Assembly (NCBI RefSeq): GCF_048268525.1
Contig: NZ_JBLWVH010000016.1
Location: forward strand, 17,997 to 81,996
Direction of reading: 5' to 3'
Source: Maricaulis sp048268525
GTDB taxonomy: Bacteria > Pseudomonadota > Alphaproteobacteria > Caulobacterales > Maricaulaceae
Length of the DNA: 64,000 nt
Positions 8,246 to 16,570 of the stretch are shown here, one piece after another. How positions within the stretch are numbered: position 1 is the first letter of the stretch; every line of letters begins with the position of its first letter. The notes under the pieces were generated by a model. The model worked only from the letters and a program-made list of their open reading frames with translations, made no database searches and was not told the origin of the DNA. Both the position numbers and the translations under genes were made by a program.

Positions 8246-9772
8246 TCAGGCCTCCGAGGCATCGAGCGCATTGGCGAGCTCGCGTTCCAGCCCGAAATAG
8301 CGGGCGCGGTCCCAGAACTTGGGACGGGCGATGCCGGTCGAAGCATGCTGGCCGATAATCTTGCCGTGCTCGTCCTCACCCTTGATCTCGTAGAGGAAGA
8401 GGTCCTGGGTGACGATGACCTCGCCTTCCATGCCAACCACTTCAGTGATGTGGGTGATTTTCCGCGAACCATCACGCAGGCGTGCCGCCTGCACGATGAC
8501 GTCGATCGAGCCGACAATCATTTCGCGGATTGTCTTGGCCGGCAGGTTATATCCGCCCATCGTGATCATCGACTCGATCCGCGACATGGCTTCGCGCGGC
8601 GAGTTGGCGTGCAGCGTGCCCATCGATCCGTCATGGCCGGTATTCATCGCCTGCAGGAGGTCGAAGGCCTCCGGGCCACGCACCTCACCGACGATGATCC
8701 GCTCGGGACGCATACGCAGGCAGTTCTTGACCAGATCCCGCATGGTGACCATGCCGGACCCTTCCAGGTTCGGCGGCCGGGTCTCCAGGCGCACGACATG
8801 CGGCTGTTGCAGTTGCAGTTCGGCGGCATCTTCGCAGGTCACGACCCGCTCATCTTCCTCGATGAAGCCGGTCATGCAGTTCAAAAGCGTGGTCTTGCCG
8901 GAGCCGGTACCACCGGAAATCAGGACGTTACAACGCGATGCGCCGATGATGGACAGGACCTTGGCGCCCTCAGGCGTGATGGAGCCAAACTCCACCAGGT
9001 TCTGCATCTGCAGCTTGTCCTTCTTGAACTTACGAATGGTCAGTGTCGGGCCATCCAGCGCCAGCGGCGGCGCAATGACGTTGACGCGGGAGCCGTCCAT
9101 CAGGCGGGCGTCACAGATCGGCGAGCTTTCATCGACCCGTCGGCCGACCTGGCTGACGATGCGCTGACAGATATTCATCAGCTGGGCATTGTCGCGGAAA
9201 CGGATATTCGTCTCCTCGAGCTTGCCGTTGACCTCGATAAAGACCTTGTCGGCGCCATTGACCATGATGTCGGCGATGTCATCACGGGCCAGGAGCGGCT
9301 CCAGCGGACCAAAGCCGAGCACATCATTGCAGATGTCCTGGAGCAGTTGTTCCTGCTCGGCGATCGACATCGCGACGTTCTTGATCGAGATGATCTCGGT
9401 GACAATGTCGCGGATTTCCTCGGCCGCGGTTTCATTGTCCAGACGCGCCAACTGCCCCAGATCGATGGTGTCGATCAGGGCGTTGAAGATCGTCGTCTTG
9501 ATGGCGTAGTACTCTTCCGACCGGCCACTGGGCTCAGCGACGCGCACGGTGCGCTTGGCAGCTTTGGGGCCGGTATAGGCACCGGGTGCCGGCTTGGCGA
9601 CCGGCTTCGGTGCGGGCGCGGCGGCTTTCGGTGCACTGGGCTTGGCGGCGGGCGCCGACGGCGCTTCCCTGCGCGACGCAGGATCCGGACGCGCCTCGTC
9701 CTTTGGCGCTGCCGGCGGCGGCGTCATCGGGGCGGTCGTGGGTGTCGGTCCTCCGGCACGCTTGCCGAACAT
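8246..9772 (-). CDS. cpaF: CpaF/TadA, secretion ATPase of the Tad pilus
   Basis: A 508-residue hexameric ATPase that powers pilin assembly and retraction. The first ~85 residues are a low-complexity Pro/Ala-rich segment. The conserved part has the N-terminal helical domain, the Walker A GGTGSGKT at about residue 286-293, acidic box CEDAAELQL, Walker B-type segment ERIIVGEVRGPEA and histidine-box TLHANSP. The length is normal for CpaF. The 7-base gap to cpaE and 5-base gap to tadB indicate one operon. Confidence 0.95.
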   Translation of the reverse strand: MFGKRAGGPTPTTAPMTPPPAAPKDEARPDPASRREAPSAPAAKPSAPKAAAPAPKPVAKPAPGAYTGPKAAKRTVRVAEPSGRSEEYYAIKTTIFNALIDTIDLGQLARLDNETAAEEIRDIVTEIISIKNVAMSIAEQEQLLQDICNDVLGFGPLEPLLARDDIADIMVNGADKVFIEVNGKLEETNIRFRDNAQLMNICQRIVSQVGRRVDESSPICDARLMDGSRVNVIAPPLALDGPTLTIRKFKKDKLQMQNLVEFGSITPEGAKVLSIIGASRCNVLISGGTGSGKTTLLNCMTGFIEEDERVVTCEDAAELQLQQPHVVRLETRPPNLEGSGMVTMRDLVKNCLRMRPERIIVGEVRGPEAFDLLQAMNTGHDGSMGTLHANSPREAMSRIESMITMGGYNLPAKTIREMIVGSIDVIVQAARLRDGSRKITHITEVVGMEGEVIVTQDLFLYEIKGEDEHGKIIGQHASTGIARPKFWDRARYFGLERELANALDASEA

Positions 9773-9779
9773 GGGCGAA

Positions 9780-11282
9780 CTAGCCTCCGAAAAGTTTCGC
9801 GATGAGTGAGCGTTTGGGCGGCGCCACCGGTGTCCGGCCGGAGACGAGGCTGGCGAGATGCGAGAAGCCTTCCGCGGCCTTCGATTTCGGGTCGAGTTCG
9901 GTGATCATCTGACCGTTATTGGCGGCCTTTCCGAACAATTGCGGCTCGAACGGCAGGACCAGGGTGGGCGGGGTGCCCAGCGCCTCTGCGAAGTCCTTGA
10001 TCGGTATTTCCGGACGCTTGGGCATGCCGGCCATGTTGATGACCACACGCGGCGGCTCGTCGTTCGGACGGGCGCCGGACACCAGGTCGAACAGGTTCTT
10101 GGCATTGCGCAGCGAGGCAAGGTCGGGCGAGACGGTCACCACCACCTGGTCGGCAGCCAGCAGGGTCTGCTTGACCCAGGGCGTCCAGATGTGTGGCAGG
10201 TCAAGCGCCACGTATGGGGCCTGGCGGCGGACTTTTTCCAAAACAGTTTCATAGTCCTGCGGACCGAAATCCCACTCGCGGTCGAGCGTGGCCGGGGCCG
10301 AGAACAGGCTGAGACGGTCGGTGCAGCGGACCAGAAGGCGATCAAGCAGCGCATCATCGAGTCGGTCCGGCTCGGCCAGTGCGTCGCCCAGCGTCTGGGC
10401 GGGGTCCTGATTGAAATCGAGCCCCGCCGTGCCGAAAGACAGATCCAGATCGACCAGGACCGCGTCAGACTGCATGCCTTCTGTCATGGCCCAGGCGCAA
10501 TTGTGCGCGATGGTCGATGAGCCGACACCGCCCTTGGAGCCGACGAAGGCGATAGTCTTTCCGGCGAAGGGTTGCTCAGGGTCGAGGAAGAGTTCGGAGA
10601 TGGTGCGGATGACGTGCATCGGCGTCATCGGTGGCACCAGATATTCACTGACACCGCGCTTCATCAACTCGCGGTAGAGGCTGATATCGTTGGCCGCGCC
10701 GACGATGATCACCTTGGTCTCCGGATCGCAGACCCCGGCCAGCTCCTCGAGCTGATCAAACAGGCCGCGGCCACGCATGCCGCTCTCGATGATCAACAGA
10801 TTCGGTGTCGTCTCGTCGTGATAGCGCTCGATTGCTGCGGGCAATCCACCCAGCTCGACCGTGACATGGGCCTTGGCGAGGCGCCGGTCGCCGGCCGCAT
10901 TGTGGATCAGGGCACCGGTTTCCGGGCGCTCGCAGAAAGCGCCGACAGAAATGCGCGGTACCGGCTGGTCGGGTACGTCGCTATCGACCTCGCCGTAGAG
11001 GGTTTCCCCGACCTGAAGGCCGGCAACTTCGTCCTGCAGGTCCTCGAACACCGGATCGATCACACGATCCTCGGGTTCTCCGGCAGGCGCGGGTCCGGTC
11101 TCCGCCAGGAACGGGTCATCATCAACAGTACCGTCAAGCGGCGCAGCGTTTCTCGGCCCACGCTCGAGTTCCTCACGGGTTGCTTCACCCAGCAGGAGAC
11201 GCTCCACATCGGCGGCGTCCAGGAACGGGTCGTCACCATCCAGGAAAGGGTCTTGCTTCATTGCGCGATTTGCATCTGACAT
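9780..11282 (-). CDS. cpaE: CpaE/TadZ, MinD-like localisation ATPase of the Tad pilus
   Basis: A 500-residue protein that in Caulobacter places the pilus secretin at the pole. The central receiver-like region (about 115-230) precedes a ParA/MinD-type ATPase domain with deviant Walker A GSKGGVGSST at about residue 246-255, and later VVVTVSPDLASLRNAKN. The N-terminal ~110 residues are acidic and contain the tetrapeptide DPFL three times (11-14, 18-21, 56-59), which I do not recall from other CpaE proteins. It is between cpaD and cpaF. Confidence 0.92.
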   Translation of the reverse strand: MSDANRAMKQDPFLDGDDPFLDAADVERLLLGEATREELERGPRNAAPLDGTVDDDPFLAETGPAPAGEPEDRVIDPVFEDLQDEVAGLQVGETLYGEVDSDVPDQPVPRISVGAFCERPETGALIHNAAGDRRLAKAHVTVELGGLPAAIERYHDETTPNLLIIESGMRGRGLFDQLEELAGVCDPETKVIIVGAANDISLYRELMKRGVSEYLVPPMTPMHVIRTISELFLDPEQPFAGKTIAFVGSKGGVGSSTIAHNCAWAMTEGMQSDAVLVDLDLSFGTAGLDFNQDPAQTLGDALAEPDRLDDALLDRLLVRCTDRLSLFSAPATLDREWDFGPQDYETVLEKVRRQAPYVALDLPHIWTPWVKQTLLAADQVVVTVSPDLASLRNAKNLFDLVSGARPNDEPPRVVINMAGMPKRPEIPIKDFAEALGTPPTLVLPFEPQLFGKAANNGQMITELDPKSKAAEGFSHLASLVSGRTPVAPPKRSLIAKLFGG

Positions 11283-11294
11283 GCTGGGCCCTCC

Positions 11295-11978
11295 CTAGTT
11301 TCCGCTGCCGACACGGGACACGGCGCCACTCTCGTAATCGCTACGCTCGCTGGCCGTGGACTGGCCTTCGCGATATCCGTCGATCACCGTCTGGCGACGA
11401 CCGGTATCGCTTGCATCCATATCGCGAGGCGCCACAAGATCGCGCGGATCGGCAACCATTGCGGCCAGGTTGACCGCCATGGCACAGCCGAAATTGGTGT
11501 GGTGCTGATTGTCGAACTCCAGCGCCATCTGGTCCCAGCTGCCATCGCACTCGGCCGGCGCTTCAGCGGCATAGCGGGTGAAGGAGAAGATCAGCTCACC
11601 ATTCTGGCGACCGCGGGCGTCATAGGCACCGCCGGCAATCACCCGCCAGTCGATGCCCTGCTCGTAGAAGAAGCTGCGCGCTTCCGCGATGGCGCCGATC
11701 GCGGCGTCCTCATTGCCGGCGCCCTGGGGATAGCTGATCACCAGCGGGCCATGGCCGCGCGCCTTGTACTCGGCGGCAACCGCCGCAAGCATGCCCTGCT
11801 GGGCCCAGGTAAGACCGTTGTCACGCGGATCGACGGCGAAACCGGCCCGATAGGTTTCAGCCACGGCGCTGGCCTGCGGTGTTCCAAGGCCGGTTGGCGC
11901 AGTCGTCGCACAGGCTCCGAGTGTCACGAGGCCGGCCAGTCCGATCAGGGCACCGATTGTTTTCTTGTAGGCCACCAT
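11295..11978 (-). CDS. cpaD: CpaD, Tad pilus lipoprotein
   Basis: A 227-residue lipoprotein with signal peptide and lipobox TLGAC (Cys23). The body carries the CpaD-type pattern, with a DPRDNGLTWAQQ segment and the C-terminal FGCAMAVNLAAMVADPRDLV found in CpaD proteins (biogenesis of the outer-membrane channel). The ATG at 11978 has GGAG six bases upstream and is preferred over an in-frame GTG at 11990, which would overlap the cpaC stop. Confidence 0.92.
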   Translation of the reverse strand: MVAYKKTIGALIGLAGLVTLGACATTAPTGLGTPQASAVAETYRAGFAVDPRDNGLTWAQQGMLAAVAAEYKARGHGPLVISYPQGAGNEDAAIGAIAEARSFFYEQGIDWRVIAGGAYDARGRQNGELIFSFTRYAAEAPAECDGSWDQMALEFDNQHHTNFGCAMAVNLAAMVADPRDLVAPRDMDASDTGRRQTVIDGYREGQSTASERSDYESGAVSRVGSGN

Positions 11979-11989
11979 CACCAACTCCA

Positions 11990-13465
11990 CTACTCGAACA
12001 GGAAGCCGACCGGACCGCTCCAGCCGCGATCACCCGTATCCGATCCGGGGACCGAATAGGCGCGATTGATGCGGCCAAAGAGCAAGCCCGAGGCTTCGCT
12101 GGCATTGCGGAAACCGTCCGCAGGCGTCTGCAACTGGTTCGGGTTCGTCGGATCGACCAGATAGGGTGTCACCAACACGACCAGTTCGGTCTCCTGGTTC
12201 TCATAGTCCCGCGAGCGGAACAGCGAGCCCAGGACCGGCAAGTTCTGGACGCCGGGAACCCCGTCGAGGTTCTGGCGTGTTTCTTCCTGGATCAGTCCGG
12301 CAAGGACCAGGCTGCCGCCGGACGGCAGCTCCACTGTCGTCTCGGCACGATTCACATTGAGCGCCGGGATCGTCAGGCCGGGAACCGTCCCGATGACATT
12401 GCCGTCATCGTCGAGGACATTGTTTGACTGGAAGGTGAGCGAGCCCTGGCTGGTCAGCTCCGAGACTTCCGTCGAGATCCGCAAGGAGATGCGGCCCTCG
12501 GACAGGACCACCGGGGTGAAACCGAGGCCAACACCGAAGGGCTTGTATTCAATAATGATGTTACCGTCGCGGTCGCGACCGACCGGGACCGGAAATTCGC
12601 CACCGGCCAGGAAGTTGGCGCTTTCGCCAGTGATCGCCGTCAGGTTTGGCTCGGCCAGGGTGCGCACCAGTCCGACGCGTTCCATCGCCTGCAGCATGGC
12701 GCTGACCGATTCAACGCCACCGGTATTGCCGCTAAGCCAGTCGAGCGTGGCGCTGGTCCCGCCGAGGAAGCGGCCCACGCGCGAGAAATCAGGACTGGTC
12801 GAAACACCGAAGCCAAACTCACCGGTCGTGCCGGCGGTCGACAGGTTGACGCCCAGCTGGCGTACGATGGTGCGCTGCATCTCGACAATGCGGACGCGCA
12901 ACATGACCTGTTCACGGGCTTCGACCGAGATCATCGACAGGATGTTATCGGGATTTTCGACCCAACGCTGGGCGATACGCAAGGCGGCGTCCGCGTCCGC
13001 CGCGCTGGGCGCACGACCGGACAGGACGATGTGGTCGTTCATGGCTTCGACCTCGACCCGCGCATTGGGGAGGAAGCGGTCGATGGATTCCTGCAAGGGC
13101 GACAGGTCGCGTTCGACCCGAAGATTCAGGTCCAATATCAATTGTCCGTTGGCGTCGAAGAAGAAGGCGTTCGTCTGACCGATGCCCATGCCCATGATAT
13201 AGGCGCGACGCGGCGTGCGAACGATGGCTTCGACGACTTCCGGATTGGTAACCAGGACATCAGCGACATCGACCGGCAAATGCACCACCGCAGCCTTCGA
13301 CAGAGGCAGGTCCAGTGTTTCGGAGACCGGCCCATTTCCCGGCTCGCGGATATAGACCTGCATCGTGTTGCCACGTTCGGTACCCGCCGGTTGGGCGTCG
13401 ACCGGCGCGGCGAGGGCAAGGCTGGCCAGCAGGAGCAGGGTGCGGATCATCATCTCGGTCCTCAT
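11990..13465 (-). CDS. cpaC: CpaC/RcpA, outer-membrane secretin of the Tad pilus
   Basis: A 491-residue secretin forming the pilus channel. Signal peptide (about residues 5-24), N0-type domain with LPLSKAAVVHLPVDVADVL, a BON-like domain (about 115-190), and the secretin domain (about 250-440) with the closing signature SGGSLVLAGLIQEETRQN and PVLGSLF. The ATG at 13465 overlaps the cpaB stop as ATGA; a second ATG at 13453 with AGGA five bases upstream would give a tidier signal peptide. Confidence 0.95.
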   Translation of the reverse strand: MRTEMMIRTLLLLASLALAAPVDAQPAGTERGNTMQVYIREPGNGPVSETLDLPLSKAAVVHLPVDVADVLVTNPEVVEAIVRTPRRAYIMGMGIGQTNAFFFDANGQLILDLNLRVERDLSPLQESIDRFLPNARVEVEAMNDHIVLSGRAPSAADADAALRIAQRWVENPDNILSMISVEAREQVMLRVRIVEMQRTIVRQLGVNLSTAGTTGEFGFGVSTSPDFSRVGRFLGGTSATLDWLSGNTGGVESVSAMLQAMERVGLVRTLAEPNLTAITGESANFLAGGEFPVPVGRDRDGNIIIEYKPFGVGLGFTPVVLSEGRISLRISTEVSELTSQGSLTFQSNNVLDDDGNVIGTVPGLTIPALNVNRAETTVELPSGGSLVLAGLIQEETRQNLDGVPGVQNLPVLGSLFRSRDYENQETELVVLVTPYLVDPTNPNQLQTPADGFRNASEASGLLFGRINRAYSVPGSDTGDRGWSGPVGFLFE

Positions 13466-14298
13466 TCGTCCCCACCCAGCGCGACTTGCTGGGCACGGCC
13501 ATAGCGGATCAGGGTGACGGAGCTGGAACGACGCTCCTGGAATGATTGTGACGGCTGCTCCGGCAGTTCACCGCCCGACACCAGGACGGGGGCACCGGAA
13601 TTGTCGGTCAGGCTGCGCAGGACAAGGGCGATCTCGCCTCGGGCCACAGCCACGGATACGGCGCGCGCCTGATCCGGCGTCAGCTCAAGTGTGGCGGTTT
13701 CGCCAACGACGACATCATCATCGGCATCGCTCGAGAAGGATTGGTCGATCGCCAGTACGCGGGCATTCTCGACTATCGTGCGCGCAACAAAGGCCCGACT
13801 GGACCCGCGCCGCCCTTCGGCTTCTTCCTCAAAAGAGACAATCACATCGACGCGGTCATTGGGCAGGATAAAACCGCCGGCGCCTGTTTCGGCGGAAATC
13901 GGTACCGCGACGGCTCGCATGCCCGGAGTCAGGACAGCCGCCATGAAACCGGCATCGCCCGGCTGGACCAGACGGCGTCCGGTGATCGGCTCACCCTGGC
14001 TGATCGGTGCGCGGACGACCGAGCCGGCGAAGTCGGCGATGGTCTGGCCACGATTCTCGACGATATAACCTGGCGCCAGAGCCTCGTCGGGCCAGGCCTG
14101 CCAGTAGAAGTCGGCGGCACTGATTCGCTCGCCGATTTCGACGTCACGACGGGCTGCAAGGATGCGCACAGCGGGTCTTTGCTCGACCTCGACGACTTGC
14201 GGAGATTCGTTGCTGGACATGGCTTGGCGCACGAAAAAGGCCACAGCAACCGCAGCAAGGGCGGCAGCAGCAAGAATGGCTATGCGGACGGCGTTCAT
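13462..14298 (-). CDS. cpaB: CpaB/RcpC, periplasmic Tad pilus assembly protein
   Basis: A 278-residue protein with an N-terminal membrane helix (about 5-25) and an SAF domain (about 45-110, VRILAARRDVEIGERISAAD) followed by the RcpC/CpaB region (GMRAVAVPISAETGAGGFIL.NDRVDVIV). CpaB is thought to bind peptidoglycan or stabilise the secretin. The ATG at 14298 is used; an in-frame GTG at 14325 is unlikely. A good sigma70-like promoter lies about 85 bases upstream, so transcription of cpaB onward may not depend on pilA. Confidence 0.93.
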   Translation of the reverse strand: MNAVRIAILAAAALAAVAVAFFVRQAMSSNESPQVVEVEQRPAVRILAARRDVEIGERISAADFYWQAWPDEALAPGYIVENRGQTIADFAGSVVRAPISQGEPITGRRLVQPGDAGFMAAVLTPGMRAVAVPISAETGAGGFILPNDRVDVIVSFEEEAEGRRGSSRAFVARTIVENARVLAIDQSFSSDADDDVVVGETATLELTPDQARAVSVAVARGEIALVLRSLTDNSGAPVLVSGGELPEQPSQSFQERRSSSVTLIRYGRAQQVALGGDE

Positions 14299-14380
14299 CA
14301 GGCGTCTCGAACCTCTCAGGCACACGAATACGTGTGCTAGGAGACGCTGAAATCCTCAAAGTCGCGTTAATGCTTTGCGG

Positions 14381-14410
14381 AGAATACCGCCTAACCCGAC
14401 CTTTTGTCAG
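14381..14410 (-). promoter_or_regulatory. Sigma70-like promoter before cpaB
   Basis: On the minus strand CTGACA (14410-14405) and TATTCT (14386-14381) are separated by 18 bases, close to the -35/-10 consensus, about 85 bases before the cpaB start. Predicted only from consensus. Confidence 0.45.
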
Positions 14411-14437
14411 AGCCGCTAAAACCCCATTCAATTGCGC

Positions 14438-14935
14438 TTAAAATGCGCTCCAGAATACGGTGTTTGGCAGACTCCAGAACACCCCCGCCGCAATGGCGAT
14501 TCCGTAGGGGACCGGGGCATTTATCGCCAGCGCGGTACCTTCGACCCGGCTGCCCAGCGCAGGCAGGCGCGGCGCCAGCCAACGCAAAGCCAGAAGGAGG
14601 ATAACCAGCGCTCCGCCGGCGAGCACGGTATGGATTAGAAATGCAAGGATTTCCGGCCAGCCGAACCACAGGGCTGCGGCCGCGAACAGTTTGGCGTCGC
14701 CACCGCCTATCCAGCCCGGCGCGAACAGGGCAAATCCGATCACCAGCGCGATCAGACCACCCAGCAGATGATTGCCGGCCTCGCCCCATCCCAGTCCGGC
14801 GGCGAGGGCCGCGGCGGGGAAAGTCAGGATCACCAGCCCGCTCAACCAGTTCGGGATAGTGAAGCTGGTCGCGTCATAAAATGCGGCGGCGATCATCAAT
14901 CCCGCCAGGACCAGTATCGTGATCTGCATCAACAT
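14438..14935 (-). CDS. cpaA: CpaA, prepilin peptidase of the Tad pilus
   Basis: A 165-residue aspartic prepilin peptidase (family A24), an inner-membrane protein with about five helices. The two catalytic aspartates are Asp21 (FYDATSFTIPN) and Asp80 in the GGGDAK motif. As in other CpaA proteins there is no methyltransferase domain. It should process the pilin at 15063 and the TadE-type pseudopilins. It follows pilA by about 130 bases, with a terminator-like hairpin between, so pilA is likely expressed at a higher level. Confidence 0.93.
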   Translation of the reverse strand: MLMQITILVLAGLMIAAAFYDATSFTIPNWLSGLVILTFPAAALAAGLGWGEAGNHLLGGLIALVIGFALFAPGWIGGGDAKLFAAAALWFGWPEILAFLIHTVLAGGALVILLLALRWLAPRLPALGSRVEGTALAINAPVPYGIAIAAGVFWSLPNTVFWSAF

Positions 14936-14997
14936 GCGTCAAATCCCCGTTCGCTTGTCGCGTTGAAGACTGACGGCGAAGGCTTAATGACCGGTTG

Positions 14998-15036
14998 GCA
15001 AAACGAAACGGGGCCGCTCCGATTGGAGCGACCCCG
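14998..15036 (-). terminator. Intrinsic terminator after pilA
   Basis: A 12-bp stem with one mismatch (15009-15020 with 15025-15036, loop GATT) is followed on the minus strand by a T-rich stretch (TTTCGTTTT). It lies 27 bases past the pilA stop and should separate a strong pilA transcript from cpaA. Confidence 0.8.
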
Positions 15037-15062
15037 CTTGTCGTGTCACGTGTGACGGACGC

Positions 15063-15221
15063 TTAGAGCGCGCCGGCAACCGTGTTGAAGTTGTCGCTGA
15101 CGCCCGTACCCAGGGCCGTCACGGCGCCGATGATGACAACGGCGATAAGGGCGGCAATCAGGCCGTACTCGATCGCGGTGGCGCCAGACTCGTCTTTGAA
15201 GAAACGTGAAATCATTTTCAT
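15063..15221 (-). CDS. pilA: Flp/PilA pilin of the Tad pilus
   Basis: A 52-residue Flp-type pilin, the major subunit of the pilus. It reads MKMISRFFKDESG then ATAIEYGLIAALIAVVI and ends NFNTVAGAL. The prepilin cleavage site is after Gly13, giving Glu5 and Tyr6 of the mature chain, and residues 14-35 form the hydrophobic helix. GGGAG lies about ten bases before the ATG. It heads the leftward cpa operon, is followed by a terminator, and is preceded by CtrA-like sites at 15333-15385. Confidence 0.95.
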   Translation of the reverse strand: MKMISRFFKDESGATAIEYGLIAALIAVVIIGAVTALGTGVSDNFNTVAGAL

Positions 15222-15252
15222 TGGTATTACTCCCGTGTTTTTTTCCCAACCA

Positions 15253-15283
15253 TCAGGAGCCGATCCGTCCCGACCCCTCCTGA
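15253..15283. repeat. Inverted repeat in the pilA leader region
   Basis: TCAGGAG (15253-15259) and CTCCTGA (15277-15283) form a 7-bp stem with a 17-base loop, 32 bases before the pilA start. It could be an operator or a hairpin in the mRNA leader. Confidence 0.35.
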
Positions 15284-15332
15284 ACGAGACCCAATAAACA
15301 CGAGAAGGATTTCAGCCGAGTAAAAATTCGTA

Positions 15333-15348
15333 CTTAACAAAATCTATA
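15333..15348 (-). promoter_or_regulatory. CtrA-like site upstream of pilA (weak)
   Basis: The minus strand reads TATAG-N6-TTAAG, a degenerate match to the CtrA consensus TTAAC-N6-TTAAC. It lies about 112 bases before the pilA start and 37 bases from a better match. Confidence 0.3.
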
Positions 15349-15369
15349 AATGCGGCAAAGTTCGCTATA

Positions 15370-15385
15370 GTTAATACTTGGATAA
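15370..15385 (-). promoter_or_regulatory. CtrA-like site upstream of pilA
   Basis: The minus strand reads TTATC-CAAGTA-TTAAC, one mismatch from TTAAC-N6-TTAAC. In Caulobacter pilA is activated by the cell-cycle regulator CtrA, so the position fits. Prediction only. Confidence 0.45.
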
Positions 15386-15495
15386 TTCACCCCTCCAATT
15401 CAGAATACAAATTTTGGCAGCAGCGTTTAGAAAAGATTCAGACGCGCGCGCGAGGATGGCCATCACGTTTTCCACTCGCGGCTCGGAGCCCTGCC

Positions 15496-15954
15496 ATGTT
15501 CAACCGGATTGCCACAGCTATCACCCTGGCGATTGTTTGCGTCGCCCCCGCGGCCGCTCACGATCTCGCGGTCCCGGTCGAGCACGCGGAAGTGATCCGT
15601 CTGCCCGCCGAAGCCTCGGCAATCGTGGTTGGCAACCCGTCCATCGCGGACGCCATGGTCCATGACGGCCGCACACTTGTCGTGACGGGGCGTCTGCAAG
15701 GCCGCACCAATGTCATCGCGCTCGATCGCGTCGGTCGCATCATCTACGAGCGCGACATCGTCGTCTCGAATCCTGTCGAGGGCCAGGTCGCCCTGTTCCG
15801 CGGTCCCAACCAGAGCACGCTGTCCTGCGGCGCGGTCTGCGACGAGATCCCGCGCGTCGGCGGCGACCCGACCCGCACCGAAGTTCTCACCGATCAGCAA
15901 GGTGCACGTCTGGCGACCGTTGATGCCGCGATGGCGGGCGACGCGCCACAATAA
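15496..15954 (+). CDS. Stand-alone N0-like pilus assembly domain protein (T2SS/T3SS pil_N type)
   Basis: A 152-residue exported protein with signal peptide (residues 1-21, ending AAA). Residues about 25-95 match the short domain found at the N-terminus of CpaC secretins: VEHAEVIRLPAEASAIVVGNPSIADAMV and GRTNVIALD. It has no secretin domain; the C-terminus is short with a CGAVC pair. Genes of this type are common in alphaproteobacterial tad loci, and the product probably works with the secretin in the periplasm. It is divergent from pilA and heads a rightward group with the two TadE-like genes. Confidence 0.75.
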   Translation: MFNRIATAITLAIVCVAPAAAHDLAVPVEHAEVIRLPAEASAIVVGNPSIADAMVHDGRTLVVTGRLQGRTNVIALDRVGRIIYERDIVVSNPVEGQVALFRGPNQSTLSCGAVCDEIPRVGGDPTRTEVLTDQQGARLATVDAAMAGDAPQ

Positions 15955-16012
15955 GCAACACAATACTCAGCACGGTCCGCACATTGTCCGGACCCTTGAA
16001 GGGCAATCCGTC

Positions 16013-16570
16013 ATGACCCGCGCGTCAGACATGGCATCGACAAACCGGCCGGCATCGCGCATCGCGCGTTTCGCGCGGGCTCGCTCCGGCGCGACCGCGG
16101 TCGAATTCGCCATGATCGGCGCGCCCTTCTTCATGCTTCTGTTCGCAATGATCGAGATCGCCGCGGTCTTCTTCACCGGCACCGTTCTGGAAAATGCGGT
16201 GCTCGAGTCGGCCCGGAAAATCCGAACCGGCGAGGCTCAAACGGGCGGCATGTCCCAAGCCGGCTTTCGACAGGAAGTCTGCGCGCTTATCGAAGCGGTC
16301 GCCAATTGCGACAATCTGGAGATTGACGTCCAGGTCTTCGAGGACTTCGACAATGTTGACCAGTCCAGCCCGATCCAGGAAGACGGCACCATCGACACCG
16401 ACGATTTCGGCTGGGAGCCAGGCGATGCCGGCGACATTGTCCTGGTGCGTGTCTTCTATCGTTGGTCCTTGATGACGCCGAATTTCGGCGGCGCCCTGTC
16501 CAACATGGAGCACAATCAGCGCTTGATCACCTCGGCCACGGTTTTCCGCAACGAGCCGTTCGATGACTAG
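16013..16570 (+). CDS. TadE-like pseudopilin
   Basis: A 185-residue protein with the TadE signature: a basic N-terminus, then SGATAVEFAMIGAPFFMLLF, where Glu31 is the conserved pilin-like residue, and one hydrophobic helix (about 34-58). The rest is a periplasmic domain with two cysteines. TadE proteins are processed by the prepilin peptidase and assist pilus assembly. The ATG at 16013 has GAAGGG upstream; the frame is open further upstream inside the previous gene. It overlaps the next gene by 8 bases. Confidence 0.85.
   Translation: MTRASDMASTNRPASRIARFARARSGATAVEFAMIGAPFFMLLFAMIEIAAVFFTGTVLENAVLESARKIRTGEAQTGGMSQAGFRQEVCALIEAVANCDNLEIDVQVFEDFDNVDQSSPIQEDGTIDTDDFGWEPGDAGDIVLVRVFYRWSLMTPNFGGALSNMEHNQRLITSATVFRNEPFDD

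Noticed and set aside
8345..9805. A 486-codon open frame on the plus strand opposite cpaF
   Set aside because: Its composition is the mirror of a GC-rich, strongly biased real gene; no domain, start signal or ribosome site is visible. The same holds for long plus-strand frames opposite gspF (50706-52094) and the lipoprotein (59148-60455).
15046..15249. 67-codon Arg-rich frame over the pilin gene
   Set aside because: It is a shifted frame of pilA; the correct frame gives a textbook Flp pilin.
15411..15432. Sigma54-type promoter TTGGCAG...TTTA on the plus strand
   Set aside because: Only the -24 element fits; the -12 GC is missing.
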